A stretch of DNA of 7,564 nt from JAXGVG01 sp040773965 (GCA_040773965.1 JAXGVG010000094.1:1-7564), one strand, 5' to 3'; positions 1 through 6,243 are shown, counted from the first letter of the stretch. The notes: a model not told the origin generated them from the sequence alone. Numbers and translations: made by a program.

Positions 1-674
1 CCCTTCCACGTTTGCGATCCCCAGTTCAACGTAGTGTTGTACGCCGCGTCCATCCATGTGGAATGGCCTGTGCCGATGTTCACGGCCATGCTGAAGGGAA
101 CCAGCCCGATCCAAAGTTTATCCTCGGCCGCGCTGCCGCCGAAAAGAAGATTGACGAGCGTATTCGAGGCGTTCTTAAGGTTGCTGATAGAGGAACTCAT
201 CGATCCGGTATTGTCGAGGACAAGAACAAGTTCCAATCCCGACGTTTTGCGCTTGACTTCCGATGACGCGGAAATGTTGACCGACGATATCCCCAAAATA
301 TTCATGAATGTCGTGGGTACTGTCGTATTGGCGGTCAACGACATGGTATTGTTGTTGTCCATGAGTTCGACGGTAATGCCCGGCGACGAGGAGCCGAGAT
401 AACCGGCCGGGAAATTGACGTTCAAATACTTGGAAACCTCGGCCGTATAATTCGACGAGTTCAGCGTTGTCGCAGCGGCAAGACCGGCGGCGTCCAGCGA
501 ATAAGACAGTTTTGACTGCACAAGTTGCAAGCGCGCAATATCGACGGCCGAGCCGATGAATCCGGAAATGGCCAGAAAGGACAAGGCGACCATTGGCAGG
601 GTCATGCCCGATTCTTCTTCCGCAAACCGGTCGAAACGCTTCAAAAGCGATAGGAAAGGGTTATATTTCGACAT
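1..674 (-). CDS. tadG: TadG-like Tad pilus assembly protein with vWA domain (C-terminus beyond left edge)
   Basis: The reverse strand is open from 674 to the window edge (224 codons visible). The predicted protein starts MSKYNPFLSLLKRF and has a hydrophobic segment at about residues 24-45 (TLPMVALSFLAIS, then AVDIARL), the usual TadG/TadE N-terminal anchor. A von Willebrand A domain begins near residue 148 with LVLVLDNTGSMSSS, a MIDAS metal-binding motif of the D-x-T/S-x-S type (D154, T156, S158). TadG-like proteins are envelope components of the Tad (Flp) tight-adherence pilus system. ATG 674 is preferred: it has GAGG five bases upstream and lies 11 bases after the TAA of the preceding gene. 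An in-frame ATG at 704 would overlap that gene and has no clear ribosome site. The rest of the vWA domain lies outside the window. Assignment to Tad rests on the domain plan and the two TadE-like neighbours. Confidence 0.85.
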   Translation of the reverse strand, partial: MSKYNPFLSLLKRFDRFAEEESGMTLPMVALSFLAISGFIGSAVDIARLQLVQSKLSYSLDAAGLAAATTLNSSNYTAEVSKYLNVNFPAGYLGSSSPGITVELMDNNNTMSLTANTTVPTTFMNILGISSVNISASSEVKRKTSGLELVLVLDNTGSMSSSISNLKNASNTLVNLLFGGSAAEDKLWIGLVPFSMAVNIGTGHSTWMDAAYNTTLNWGSQTWK

Positions 675-685
675 GACGGCCTCGC

Positions 686-1264
686 TTACGATGGTGTTTG
701 ACATAACTGACTTAAACGCGGCTTATAAACGGCCGCGCGATATATGTCGCCGGCCGATAACACACTGGCGTTAATAAAGAGCGGAGCAAAGTCGTAATAG
801 ACTTCCGTAACGAGAACGTTTTCATTGTCGTTCAACGTCAAGCCGTTCGGCAAGGCGACGCTGCCTCCCAGAGAACCGACAAGACTGCTGCGGGACAGCG
901 TTCCTCCGCCCGAGTATTGCCAGCAAATGGAAGGCGGCAAGCCAGCCTCCTTCGTAATGGATGTGACGATCACAATGCCCTTTTCCCCAAAGGTAAAAGG
1001 CTGCATTAGCTCGCTTGCCGCCAACATGGTCCGGTCGATGTCGGCCGCTGCAAGCCGCTCGGATTGGGTCAGGATGTCGTTCACCGAATAGGCGATCCGG
1101 TCGACACGTTGCGACAACAGAAGCATGAAAGTGCCGTCCGTGCAGCCCAGGAGCATGGTAATCCAGATCGGCAACGCCAGGGCGAATTCCATGGCGGCAA
1201 CGCCGCGTTTTTTTCGCCATCGCCTGGCGATAAGGCTCGAAGGCAATTTAACTGTAAGGCTCAT
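686..1264 (-). CDS. TadE/TadF-like pseudopilin
   Basis: This 192-residue protein has a short basic N-terminus (ARRWRKKR) followed by a class of cleavage site and helix typical of TadE/TadF pseudopilins: G21, then VAAMEF with glutamate E26 at position +5, and a hydrophobic stretch to about residue 42. In characterised Tad systems such proteins are cut after the glycine by the TadV prepilin peptidase and act as minor pilus components. The remainder is an extracytoplasmic domain with two cysteines (in SICWQY and SQLCQT) that could form a disulfide; that is inference. ATG 1264 is preferred over a TTG at 1276; it overlaps the end of the upstream pseudopilin gene by 17 bases, suggesting translational coupling. 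The stop (TAA at 686) falls 11 bases before the TadG-like start. It could be called TadF by position, but the sequence does not separate TadE from TadF with certainty. Confidence 0.83.
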   Translation of the reverse strand: MSLTVKLPSSLIARRWRKKRGVAAMEFALALPIWITMLLGCTDGTFMLLLSQRVDRIAYSVNDILTQSERLAAADIDRTMLAASELMQPFTFGEKGIVIVTSITKEAGLPPSICWQYSGGGTLSRSSLVGSLGGSVALPNGLTLNDNENVLVTEVYYDFAPLFINASVLSAGDIYRAAVYKPRLSQLCQTPS

Positions 1265-1766
1265 TGCGCACCACAATACGCGACGTTAAAGGAACAATGC
1301 CGTTTTCATCGCCGATAAGTTCGCCGAGCAATGGCGTAAAGGTTTGCCACGGGTAGGTTATGGTGAAGACAACAACCTGTTCTGCGGCGCCAAGTCCCTC
1401 CGAACCTTCCGTTTGGCTTATGTCGCTCAGTTCGCCGAAGGACGTCGACATAAAGGTAAGCTTGCTTACGTCGATGAGAGGCGAGAGGCTTCCCAACTCG
1501 GTGTAAAGGACGTCCACGACGGTATCCATCTGTGTTTTGCCTTCGGCGACATAACCGGTTTTGGCAAGTCGCGAGGCGTTGAACGTCGAGTTTTCCAGCA
1601 AATGCTGCGCAAGCATGACGAGGGAAATTTCCATCATGCCGATAAACAGAAGAAAGAAAGCCGGCGCGATAAGAGCGAACTCAATCGCCGTCACGCCCCG
1701 GCGCAAGCGATCGTGCCATCGCTGAATACGAAATGAATGCGGCCGAAGCCGTGCGAATAACAACAT
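1248..1766 (-). CDS. tadE: TadE-like pseudopilin
   Basis: This 172-residue protein is a good TadE-family match by eye. It has a basic N-terminal leader (about residues 1-24), the processing motif G24 followed by VTAIEFALIAP with glutamate E29 at +5, and one transmembrane helix to about residue 50 (FFLLFIGMMEISLVML). A roughly 120-residue extracytoplasmic domain follows. TadE-like pseudopilins are matured by the prepilin peptidase TadV and help assemble Flp pili used for surface attachment. It is the first gene of the three-gene tad run in this window and its end overlaps the next pseudopilin start by 17 bases. The ATG at 1766 has GAG about nine bases upstream, a modest ribosome site. Core Tad genes (flp, cpaB/rcpC, tadA, tadB, tadC) are not in the window, so this may be a separate minor-pilin cluster or the end of a larger locus. 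Confidence 0.85.
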   Translation of the reverse strand: MLLFARLRPHSFRIQRWHDRLRRGVTAIEFALIAPAFFLLFIGMMEISLVMLAQHLLENSTFNASRLAKTGYVAEGKTQMDTVVDVLYTELGSLSPLIDVSKLTFMSTSFGELSDISQTEGSEGLGAAEQVVVFTITYPWQTFTPLLGELIGDENGIVPLTSRIVVRNEPYS

Positions 1767-1879
1767 GATAATATTCTCAACCTTGGCTTATAGTTCACGC
1801 CTTTTAATCATCTCTATTGTGCCACGATCTGTTTGATACACCCTTAAATTTGCCTTGGATTTTTGCCAACTTAAGGAAG

Positions 1880-1895
1880 TTCGAAACTCGAACTA
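1880..1895. repeat. Operator-like site, copy 1 (TTCGAAACTCGAACTA)
   Basis: This 16-base site matches 15 of 16 bases with the site at 1959-1974. Including the preceding G it contains a dyad, GTTCGA-AAC-TCGAAC (1879-1893), the form expected of a dimeric repressor or activator site. The protein that would bind is unknown; a regulatory role is inferred from the symmetry, the repetition and the position between divergent genes. Confidence 0.45.
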
Positions 1896-1911
1896 ATTTC
1901 TTCAATCCTCA

Positions 1912-1929
1912 CGAAAGCCTTGGCTTTCG
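1912..1929. repeat. Perfect 8-bp inverted repeat with TT centre
   Basis: CGAAAGCC-TT-GGCTTTCG reads the same on both strands in its arms. It lies about midway between the two TTCGAA sites. No T-run follows, so it is less likely to be a terminator than a binding site or an mRNA hairpin in a leader. A two-base loop is too tight for a hairpin without fraying of the inner pairs. Confidence 0.45.
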
Positions 1930-1958
1930 AAGGGATCGCAGGCGCGGGGAGAGAATGC

Positions 1959-1974
1959 TTCGAAATTCGAACTA
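1959..1974. repeat. Operator-like site, copy 2 (TTCGAAATTCGAACTA)
   Basis: This is the second copy of the 1880-1895 motif, 79 bases downstream, differing at one position (T for C). It contains TTCGAA twice, separated by a single A, so it is both a direct and an inverted repeat. It sits 105 bases before the pgmG start codon. Confidence 0.45.
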
Positions 1975-2078
1975 TTTTGGGCGGGGTGGAGGCATAAAAA
2001 GTAATCCAGGAAGCGTGACAAAAGGCTTAAACCGCTTTAACTTCGCTGAACCCGCAACCAAAGCAGGAATGTTTGACG

Positions 2079-3476
2079 ATGGCCACACCTTACCGGTTCG
2101 ATCCGGTTATTCTCCGTGAATACGACGTGCGCGGCACGGTCGGAAAAAACCTGAACCCCAATGACGCCACGGCGCTTGGCCGCGCCTTCGGCACCATGAT
2201 CGTCCGGGCCGGCGGCAAGCGCGTTATCGTAGGCTACGATGGGCGCATTCATTCGCCCGGTTTTGAGGCCGCTTTGGTCGAAGGATTGGCTTCGACGGGT
2301 TTGCTGGTGGAGCGCATCGGACTCGGGCCGACGCCTATGCTGTATTTCGCGGTTTATCATTCGGACGCCGACGCGGGCGTAATGGTGACGGGATCGCACA
2401 ATCCGCCGGATCAGAACGGTTTCAAGATGCTGATGGCTAAGCGTTTGCCGGGCGGTGGGCCGATCTATGGGGAGAAAATCAAAAAACTGGCCGAAATGGC
2501 AACCAAGGGCGATTTTGTCGCCGGAAACGGCAATGCGCGGACGATCGACGTGCGCGAGGCGTATATCGAGCGGATTCTTAAGGATTTCAACGGCGAGAAA
2601 CCGCTGAAAGTCGTGTGGGATAACGGCAATGGCGCGGCGGGGGATATCATTCAACATCTGGTCAGGAAATTGCCCGGGACACACATTTTGTTGTTTCCGG
2701 AGATTGACGGGCGTTTCCCGAACCACCACCCGGACCCCACGGTTCCCGCAAATCTCAAGGATTTGCAGGCCGCCGTGGCCGAAAACAAGGCCGATTTGGG
2801 TGTCGCATTCGACGGCGATGCGGACCGGATCGGCGCGGTTGACGGGCTCGGACGGATACTCGCAGGGGACCAATTGGTCGCGATTTACGCCACTGAGGTG
2901 CTCAAAGAACGTCCCGAAGCCACGATTATCGCCGATGTGAAGGCGTCGCAGGTGCTTTTCGACCATATCGCCGCATGCGGAGGCGCGCCGCTTATGTGGA
3001 AAACGGGACATTCGCTTATCAAGACCAAGATGGCGGAAACGGGCTCGCCGCTGGCGGGCGAGATGAGCGGGCATATTTTTTTCGCCGATAAATACTATGG
3101 TTATGACGATGCGATTTACGGGGCCGTGCGGCTGCTGACTCTGGTGAGTTCTTCCGGGAAAACATTGGCCGAATGGCGGGATTCCCTGCCTGTCATGGTT
3201 AACACGCCGGAGCTGCGTTTTGGCATCCAGGAAGCGCGGAAATTCGCCGTTGTCGATGAAATTAAGGCGCGGTTGACGCAAGAAAAAGCCAACGTCAACG
3301 ATACGGACGGCGTGCGGGTGACGACGCCGGACGGATGGTGGCTTTTGCGCGCGTCCAACACGCAGGCGGCGCTGATTGCGCGCGCGGAGGCGCACGATGA
3401 GGCCGGTTTGGCGAGGCTTAAGGCCCAGTTAACGGCCCAATTGGAGGCCAGTAACGTCAAGGCTCCGGCGTTCTGA
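2079..3476 (+). CDS. pgmG: Phosphoglucomutase/phosphomannomutase, AlgC/PgmG type
   Basis: The 465-residue product is a complete alpha-D-phosphohexomutase, close to the length of Pseudomonas AlgC (463). It interconverts hexose 1- and 6-phosphates (glucose and mannose) in the cytoplasm, feeding nucleotide-sugar synthesis for LPS and exopolysaccharide. All four functional loops are present: the phosphoserine loop TGSHNPP with S106; the Mg2+ loop DGDADR with D245, D247 and D249; the sugar-recognition loop GEMSGH with E328 and S330; and the phosphate-binding loop RASNT (424-428) in the C-terminal domain. The N-terminal RFDPVILREYDVRG resembles alphaproteobacterial PgmG as I recall it. ATG 2079 gives the expected N-terminus; AGGA lies ten bases upstream. 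An in-frame TTG at 2073 is closer to that AGGA and cannot be excluded. The gene stands alone, divergent from the tad genes, with the 11-bp repeat array beginning 22 bases after its stop. Exact sugar specificity (mannose, glucose or glucosamine) cannot be read from sequence. Confidence 0.95.
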   Translation: MATPYRFDPVILREYDVRGTVGKNLNPNDATALGRAFGTMIVRAGGKRVIVGYDGRIHSPGFEAALVEGLASTGLLVERIGLGPTPMLYFAVYHSDADAGVMVTGSHNPPDQNGFKMLMAKRLPGGGPIYGEKIKKLAEMATKGDFVAGNGNARTIDVREAYIERILKDFNGEKPLKVVWDNGNGAAGDIIQHLVRKLPGTHILLFPEIDGRFPNHHPDPTVPANLKDLQAAVAENKADLGVAFDGDADRIGAVDGLGRILAGDQLVAIYATEVLKERPEATIIADVKASQVLFDHIAACGGAPLMWKTGHSLIKTKMAETGSPLAGEMSGHIFFADKYYGYDDAIYGAVRLLTLVSSSGKTLAEWRDSLPVMVNTPELRFGIQEARKFAVVDEIKARLTQEKANVNDTDGVRVTTPDGWWLLRASNTQAALIARAEAHDEAGLARLKAQLTAQLEASNVKAPAF

Positions 3477-3498
3477 GCCGGGTATTTGCGCATTTTAA

Positions 3499-3553
3499 GT
3501 GAGCGTTAAGCGAGCGTTGCGTGAGCGTTGAGCGAGCGTTTCGCGCGCGTTCA
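3499..3553. repeat. Five tandem 11-bp repeats (consensus GYGAGCGTTNN)
   Basis: Five consecutive 11-base units lie directly after pgmG: GTGAGCGTTAA, GCGAGCGTTGC, GTGAGCGTTGA, GCGAGCGTTTC and GCGCGCGTTCA. Units 1 and 3, and 2 and 4, are most alike, so it also reads as a 22-base unit present twice plus one degenerate half. The period is close to one helical turn, which would put each GAGCGTT on the same DNA face. Function is unknown; it lies 133 bases before the MarR-family gene. Confidence 0.8.
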
Positions 3554-3609
3554 GGCCGGAAGAGGGGCGCAGCCGGGCGAATGAGGACCAGGGCGGTACG
3601 AGCTTCAAC

Positions 3610-3658
3610 CGATTATTAACTTCCGTTGGGGATACTGATTAGTCGTTAGTAATAATCG
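3610..3658. promoter_or_regulatory. Possible promoter and flanking 9-bp inverted repeat upstream of the MarR gene
   Basis: CGATTATTA (3610-3618) and its exact complement TAATAATCG (3650-3658) bracket a possible promoter: TTGGGG at 3626-3631 and TAATAA at 3650-3655, 18 bases apart. The -10-like box overlaps the right arm, so a protein bound to the arms could block transcription; autoregulation by the MarR protein is a reasonable guess, as many MarR genes are self-repressed. The match to promoter consensus is only moderate. Confidence 0.35.
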
Positions 3659-3685
3659 TTAATTTTTGTTGAATCGAGGTTCCCC

Positions 3686-4144
3686 GTGCAGCATGCCTAT
3701 TTCGAAGCGATCCTTCTGGTCGAGCGGTTGCACCGCCATTTTCTTGAAGTCGTCAAGGTCGATCTCGACCGGCAAGGCATTCAGGACATCAACAACGTTC
3801 AGGCGCTGATCCTCTATAACATCGCGCAGGACGAAATGACGGTCGGCGAATTGACCGCGCGCGGCTATTACCTCGGCTCGAACGTGTCCTATAACGTCAA
3901 AAAAATGGTGGAAAACGGTTATTTGATGCAGGAACGTTCGCCGCACGACCGCCGTTCGGTGCGCGTGAAGCTTTCGGAGAAGGGGCTGGCGCTGCAAAAG
4001 AGCCTGAACGAGTATTTCGAAAAGCAGGTCGGGATGCTGGCCGGTTCGGGGCTTGCGAACGAGGAAATTGCCAAGGTCATCGAGACGATGCGCAAGATGG
4101 AGCGTTTCTGGACGACGCTGATCAATTACAACCGGGCCGGGTAG
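3686..4144 (+). CDS. MarR-family winged-helix regulator, LdtR-like
   Basis: This 152-residue protein has the MarR fold plan. An N-terminal dimerisation helix is followed by the winged helix-turn-helix at about residues 36-100, with recognition helix around LGSNVSYNVKKMVENGYL (63-80) and the wing carrying the family-typical D-R-R-S (DRRSVRVKLSEKG, residues 88-100). C-terminal helices complete the dimer interface (ending ERFWTTLINYNRAG). MarR proteins bind palindromic DNA as dimers and often respond to small ligands. The stretch from QALILYNI to the wing resembles the alphaproteobacterial LdtR group, which in Liberibacter controls an L,D-transpeptidase and osmotic tolerance; that subgroup call is from memory. 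The start is GTG at 3686, supported by GAGG six bases upstream. A terminator overlaps the stop codon, so it is probably monocistronic. The end of this gene is repeated in diverged form at 6842-6895. Confidence 0.9.
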   Translation: MQHAYFEAILLVERLHRHFLEVVKVDLDRQGIQDINNVQALILYNIAQDEMTVGELTARGYYLGSNVSYNVKKMVENGYLMQERSPHDRRSVRVKLSEKGLALQKSLNEYFEKQVGMLAGSGLANEEIAKVIETMRKMERFWTTLINYNRAG

Positions 4145-4172
4145 GCAAAAAGCCTTTTTTGCCTGTTTTTCT
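4144..4172 (+). terminator. Intrinsic terminator after the MarR gene
   Basis: GGCAAAAA (4144-4151) pairs with TTTTTGCC (4156-4163) across a four-base loop, followed by TGTTTTTCTTT. The hairpin begins at the last base of the TAG stop. The stem is A/T-rich apart from GGC, so strength may be moderate, but position and T-tract fit a rho-independent terminator. Confidence 0.7.
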
Positions 4173-4198
4173 TTCGTTTGCATGAGCAGATCGCCGCC

Positions 4199-4762
4199 AT
4201 GGCCGCATCGTTACGTCTTCGCTTGAAATCGTCGAACGTTCGCGAGCTTAAAAAAGTTGCGGCCTTCGTTTTTATCGCGTGCGCTGTTTTTTTCCCCCAG
4301 TTGTTTTCGACGAATTCGTACGACGGGCGCGTTGTCGGCGTGACGGACGGCGATACGCTTACGCTTTTGACGGAAGGGAACAGCCCCATGAAGATCAGGC
4401 TGGCGGACATCGATACGCCCGAATTCGACCAGCCTTACGGGTCGCGGGCCAAGCAGGAGCTTTCCGAGCTGGCGTTCAACAAGGCGGCGCGCGCGCTTGT
4501 CGAGGACACGGACAAATACGGGCGCAAGGTCGCGCGCGTCTTTGTGGGAGACGTGAACGTCAACGCCGAAATGGTCCGGCGCGGCGCGGCCTGGGTTTAC
4601 CGCGATTATGCGAGGGATATATCCCTTTTTGCGCTGGAGGACGAGGCGTGGCGCGCGAAGCGGGGTTTGTGGGCGCTTCCCGAAAGCGAGCGGATTCCGC
4701 CCTGGGAATGGCGGCACAAGGCGGCGAAGCGGGAGGACGGGAAGGGCGGGGCGGTCCGGTAG
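4199..4762 (+). CDS. Thermonuclease-family (SNase-like) protein with N-terminal membrane segment
   Basis: The 187-residue product has a short basic N-terminus and a hydrophobic segment at about residues 20-36 (VAAFVFIACAVFFPQLF) that should export or anchor it. A staphylococcal-nuclease domain follows from about residue 42. Catalytic and calcium-binding positions match SNase by motif and spacing: DGDT (D52, equivalent to D21), R67 (R35), D72 and T73 (D40, T41), E75 (E43), and R109 in KYGR (R87). The protein is therefore predicted to be an active Ca2+-dependent phosphodiesterase acting on DNA/RNA outside the cytoplasm. The tail after about residue 163 is short and charged. ATG 4199 is chosen by residue context; it lacks a clear Shine-Dalgarno sequence. 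An in-frame TTG at 4178 is an unlikely alternative. The gene sits 54 bases after the MarR stop, behind a terminator, so co-transcription is doubtful. Family members with this plan are common hypothetical proteins in Alphaproteobacteria. Confidence 0.88.
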   Translation: MAASLRLRLKSSNVRELKKVAAFVFIACAVFFPQLFSTNSYDGRVVGVTDGDTLTLLTEGNSPMKIRLADIDTPEFDQPYGSRAKQELSELAFNKAARALVEDTDKYGRKVARVFVGDVNVNAEMVRRGAAWVYRDYARDISLFALEDEAWRAKRGLWALPESERIPPWEWRHKAAKREDGKGGAVR

Positions 4763-4775
4763 GCGGGCGGCTTTT

Positions 4776-4857
4776 TTATTCTTATAATAAGAATAATACT
4801 AAATAGTGCATTATCGGCGGAGATAGCGGCGTTAGTTTAGTATTGTAATAAGAATAA
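4776..4857. repeat. AT-rich nested inverted repeat, possible terminator or small MITE-like unit
   Basis: TTATTCTTAT (4776-4785) pairs with ATAAGAATAA at 4787-4796, and equally with a second copy of ATAAGAATAA at 4848-4857. Inside the larger fold, AATACTAAA (4795-4803) pairs with TTTAGTATT (4836-4844). The 82-base unit is thus framed by inverted repeats. It directly follows the nuclease stop and a run of six T, so termination of that transcript is the simplest reading; no target-site duplication was recognised. Confidence 0.5.
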
Positions 4858-4928
4858 ATATAAGAGAGGGGGCGGTCGCGGGAGGGGCGTTCCGGGATAA
4901 CCTTCGGGCTTTTTTCCGGATTCTTTTA

Positions 4929-4988
4929 CTGGATCCCGGATCAATTTTCTTTCGCCAGAGGCGAAAAGAAAAGTGTCCGGGATGACAG
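4929..4988. repeat. Long hairpin of the dispersed-palindrome type
   Basis: ATCCCGGA (4933-4940) pairs with TCCGGGAT (4976-4983). Within it TTTTCTTTCGCC (4944-4955) pairs with GGCGAAAAGAAAA (4959-4971) across loop AGA with one bulge. CTG/CAG closes the outside. ATCCCGGA can alternatively pair with TCCGGGAT at 4891-4898, giving two exclusive folds. The boundary words (GGATCCCGG and CGGGATGAC) are shared with R1 and R2. Confidence 0.7.
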
Positions 4989-5030
4989 TGATTTCAGTCC
5001 GGGATGACAGTGATTTCAGTCCGGGATGAC
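4975..5030. repeat. 22-bp tandem repeat, about 2.5 copies
   Basis: Two identical 22-base units start with GTCCGGGATGACAG and end GATTTCA (4975-4996 and 4997-5018); a third is cut after 12 bases (5019-5030). The unit is the right end of the preceding hairpin element plus a short spacer, so it probably arose by slippage or repeated end duplication of that element. Confidence 0.85.
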
Positions 5031-5057
5031 GCAGAGGGTTGCGGGGTGACGCTAAAA

Positions 5058-5162
5058 AAAGATGGATCCCGGCCTCCCGTCTTCGTCCTATGGACTACGC
5101 CGGGTCTAGAGCCAAGTCCGGCGAAGCTGCGCAGCAGCGAAGACGGATCGCGGGAATGACAC
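5058..5162. repeat. Dispersed palindromic element, copy R1
   Basis: This 105-base element aligns without gaps to R2 (6896-7000), differing at 14 positions by my count. It opens AAAGATGGATCCCGG and closes CGGATCGCGGGAATGACAC. Its ends are imperfect inverted repeats (CCGTCTTCG near the left, CGAAGACGG near the right), so the RNA or single strand would fold back on itself. It lies 50 bases beyond the stop of the leftward 333-residue gene and might help end that transcript. Confidence 0.85.
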
Positions 5163-5212
5163 CATATTATAAAGTCGCGACACGATCAATGACAATTGGG
5201 TGGGGTAGATCA

Positions 5213-6214
5213 TTATACCGCAAACGTCACTTTTCCGCCGATGATGGAAAAGGCGGGTATGTTTGGCCGATCAGCAGGCGGCAGAAGTTCCAATTCGGTT
5301 TTCACGAGTTGCAACGCCATCAAGCCGAACTCTGTGGCTTCCCTTTCACGCTTGATTTGACGCTCCTGCGGTGTTCCGATGTCGGACTTCTTCGGCTTCG
5401 TCGCGGCGCTTTTCAACATGAGATGGCGGTCAACCAGATAACACTCGCGGCTTTCGAGATAATACTGAAAGACTTCGATAGGGCGGGATAAGACTTCCAC
5501 CGATGCTTTCCTAAGGCCCTCCCCGATCGTGCGCGGATTCACGCCGTCGAGGGCTTCGTTCAACGTCATGCGCTGTTCGCCAAGACCGATGATCCGATGG
5601 GCGCGTTCCCATTTCGTGGGCGTGTAACCTTTCGCAACGCGGTCGAACGGGAGCAGGTTGATGAACTCAACAGGTTTTACGCGTGGCACAAAGAGAGCCT
5701 CTAAATCATCATGGATTGGCTGCATATCCGAAGGCGCCGGATGATAAGGATTGACGGCATAAGGCGTTTCAAGCGTGTAATAAACGCTGTCGCGTGAGGC
5801 ACCGCATATAGTCGTCGAAACATAACCCCAAGACGCGAGGGCAAAATACCGGGAAGCGTGTTTCCAAGGGGCGACGGCTTGGTAGTACTTGTCGTCGGCA
5901 CTAATAAGTGGATTGGCTAAGAAGTAATCAAATGTAACTTTTTTGGAAATAATTGCACTGCCGGTGCCTCTGAAGTTGCTTAAAAATTGCCCGATAAGCG
6001 TGTCGTCAATCAATGTTGCGCCAAGTCGGGGTGCGCGTCTTAACGCGCGAGCATGGTTGTTTATGATGACGCCTGCGATCTGATTTATTACGTCGTCAGA
6101 CGGGGTCGAATAAAAATGAGTGTGTCCGTTGTGATCCAAAGCCTTGAGCTTTGAATTGGACACGATCTCATCGATCATGCGGATTAGGTCGTCGGCGTAA
6201 AGCCAATCGCTCAT
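5213..6214 (-). CDS. Hypothetical protein, second gene of the unknown cassette
   Basis: This 333-residue soluble protein is not recognised. There is no signal peptide or transmembrane helix and no catalytic motif I can name. Visible traits: an acidic N-terminus (SDWLYADDLIRMIDEI); a run of basic residues near 55-64 (HARALRRAPR); an aromatic-rich middle (about 107-160, YYQAVAPWKHASRYFALASWGY); a segment at 216-238 (MTLNEALDGVNPRTIGEGLRKA) that weakly recalls a helix-turn-helix; a lysine-rich linker (KPKK, 273-276); and a charged helix at 284-310. The ATG at 6214 is well supported by GGAGAA six bases upstream. It follows the 142-residue gene by 29 bases on the same strand and the two are almost certainly co-transcribed. 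Base composition is visibly more AT-rich than pgmG, with some low-usage codons, suggesting a different origin. Function unknown. Confidence 0.75.
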   Translation of the reverse strand: MSDWLYADDLIRMIDEIVSNSKLKALDHNGHTHFYSTPSDDVINQIAGVIINNHARALRRAPRLGATLIDDTLIGQFLSNFRGTGSAIISKKVTFDYFLANPLISADDKYYQAVAPWKHASRYFALASWGYVSTTICGASRDSVYYTLETPYAVNPYHPAPSDMQPIHDDLEALFVPRVKPVEFINLLPFDRVAKGYTPTKWERAHRIIGLGEQRMTLNEALDGVNPRTIGEGLRKASVEVLSRPIEVFQYYLESRECYLVDRHLMLKSAATKPKKSDIGTPQERQIKREREATEFGLMALQLVKTELELLPPADRPNIPAFSIIGGKVTFAV

Positions 6215-6243
6215 TATCGTTTCTCCGGGTCAATAAGAAACGA

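Larger units (their letters stand above)
1767..2078. promoter_or_regulatory. Divergent intergenic region between tad genes and pgmG
   Basis: These 312 bases must hold the start signals for both the leftward tad genes and the rightward pgmG. I see no convincing -35/-10 pair on either strand. The clear content is two near-identical TTCGAA-based sites (1880-1895 and 1959-1974) and a perfect short palindrome (1912-1929), listed separately. No credible open frame was found here. Confidence 0.5.
4763..5212. other. Gene-free, repeat-rich stretch
   Basis: No credible protein gene lies between the nuclease and the leftward cassette. The stretch contains an AT-rich inverted repeat (4776-4857), a GC-rich spacer, a long hairpin (4929-4988), a 22-base tandem repeat (4975-5030) and palindromic element R1 (5058-5162). 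An open plus frame from 5039 runs through R1 and antisense to the cassette gene and is not believable as a gene. Confidence 0.7.

Noticed and set aside
1879..1893. Alphaproteobacterial LexA (SOS) box
   Set aside because: That box is a direct repeat, GTTC-N7-GTTC; here the spacing is right but the second half is GAAC, and neither flanking gene is an SOS gene.
2027..2040. Possible CtrA site upstream of pgmG
   Set aside because: TTAA and TTAA are separated by six bases rather than the seven of the full CtrA motif, and chance occurrence is likely.
2037..3395. Long minus-strand open frame of 452 codons opposite pgmG
   Set aside because: It is antisense to a gene with all four phosphohexomutase motifs, its translation is arginine- and histidine-rich low-quality sequence, and no ribosome site was seen.
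4211..4717. Minus-strand open frame opposite the thermonuclease gene
   Set aside because: It is a shadow of the well-supported SNase-domain gene and its composition is typical of antisense frames in GC-rich DNA.
4975..5030. CRISPR array
   Set aside because: The units are directly adjacent 22-mers without unique spacers and no cas gene is present; they derive from the neighbouring palindrome.
5039..5491. Plus-strand open frame of 150 codons across R1 and into the cassette
   Set aside because: Its first half is the palindromic element and its second half is antisense to the 333-residue gene; no ribosome site or conserved motif.
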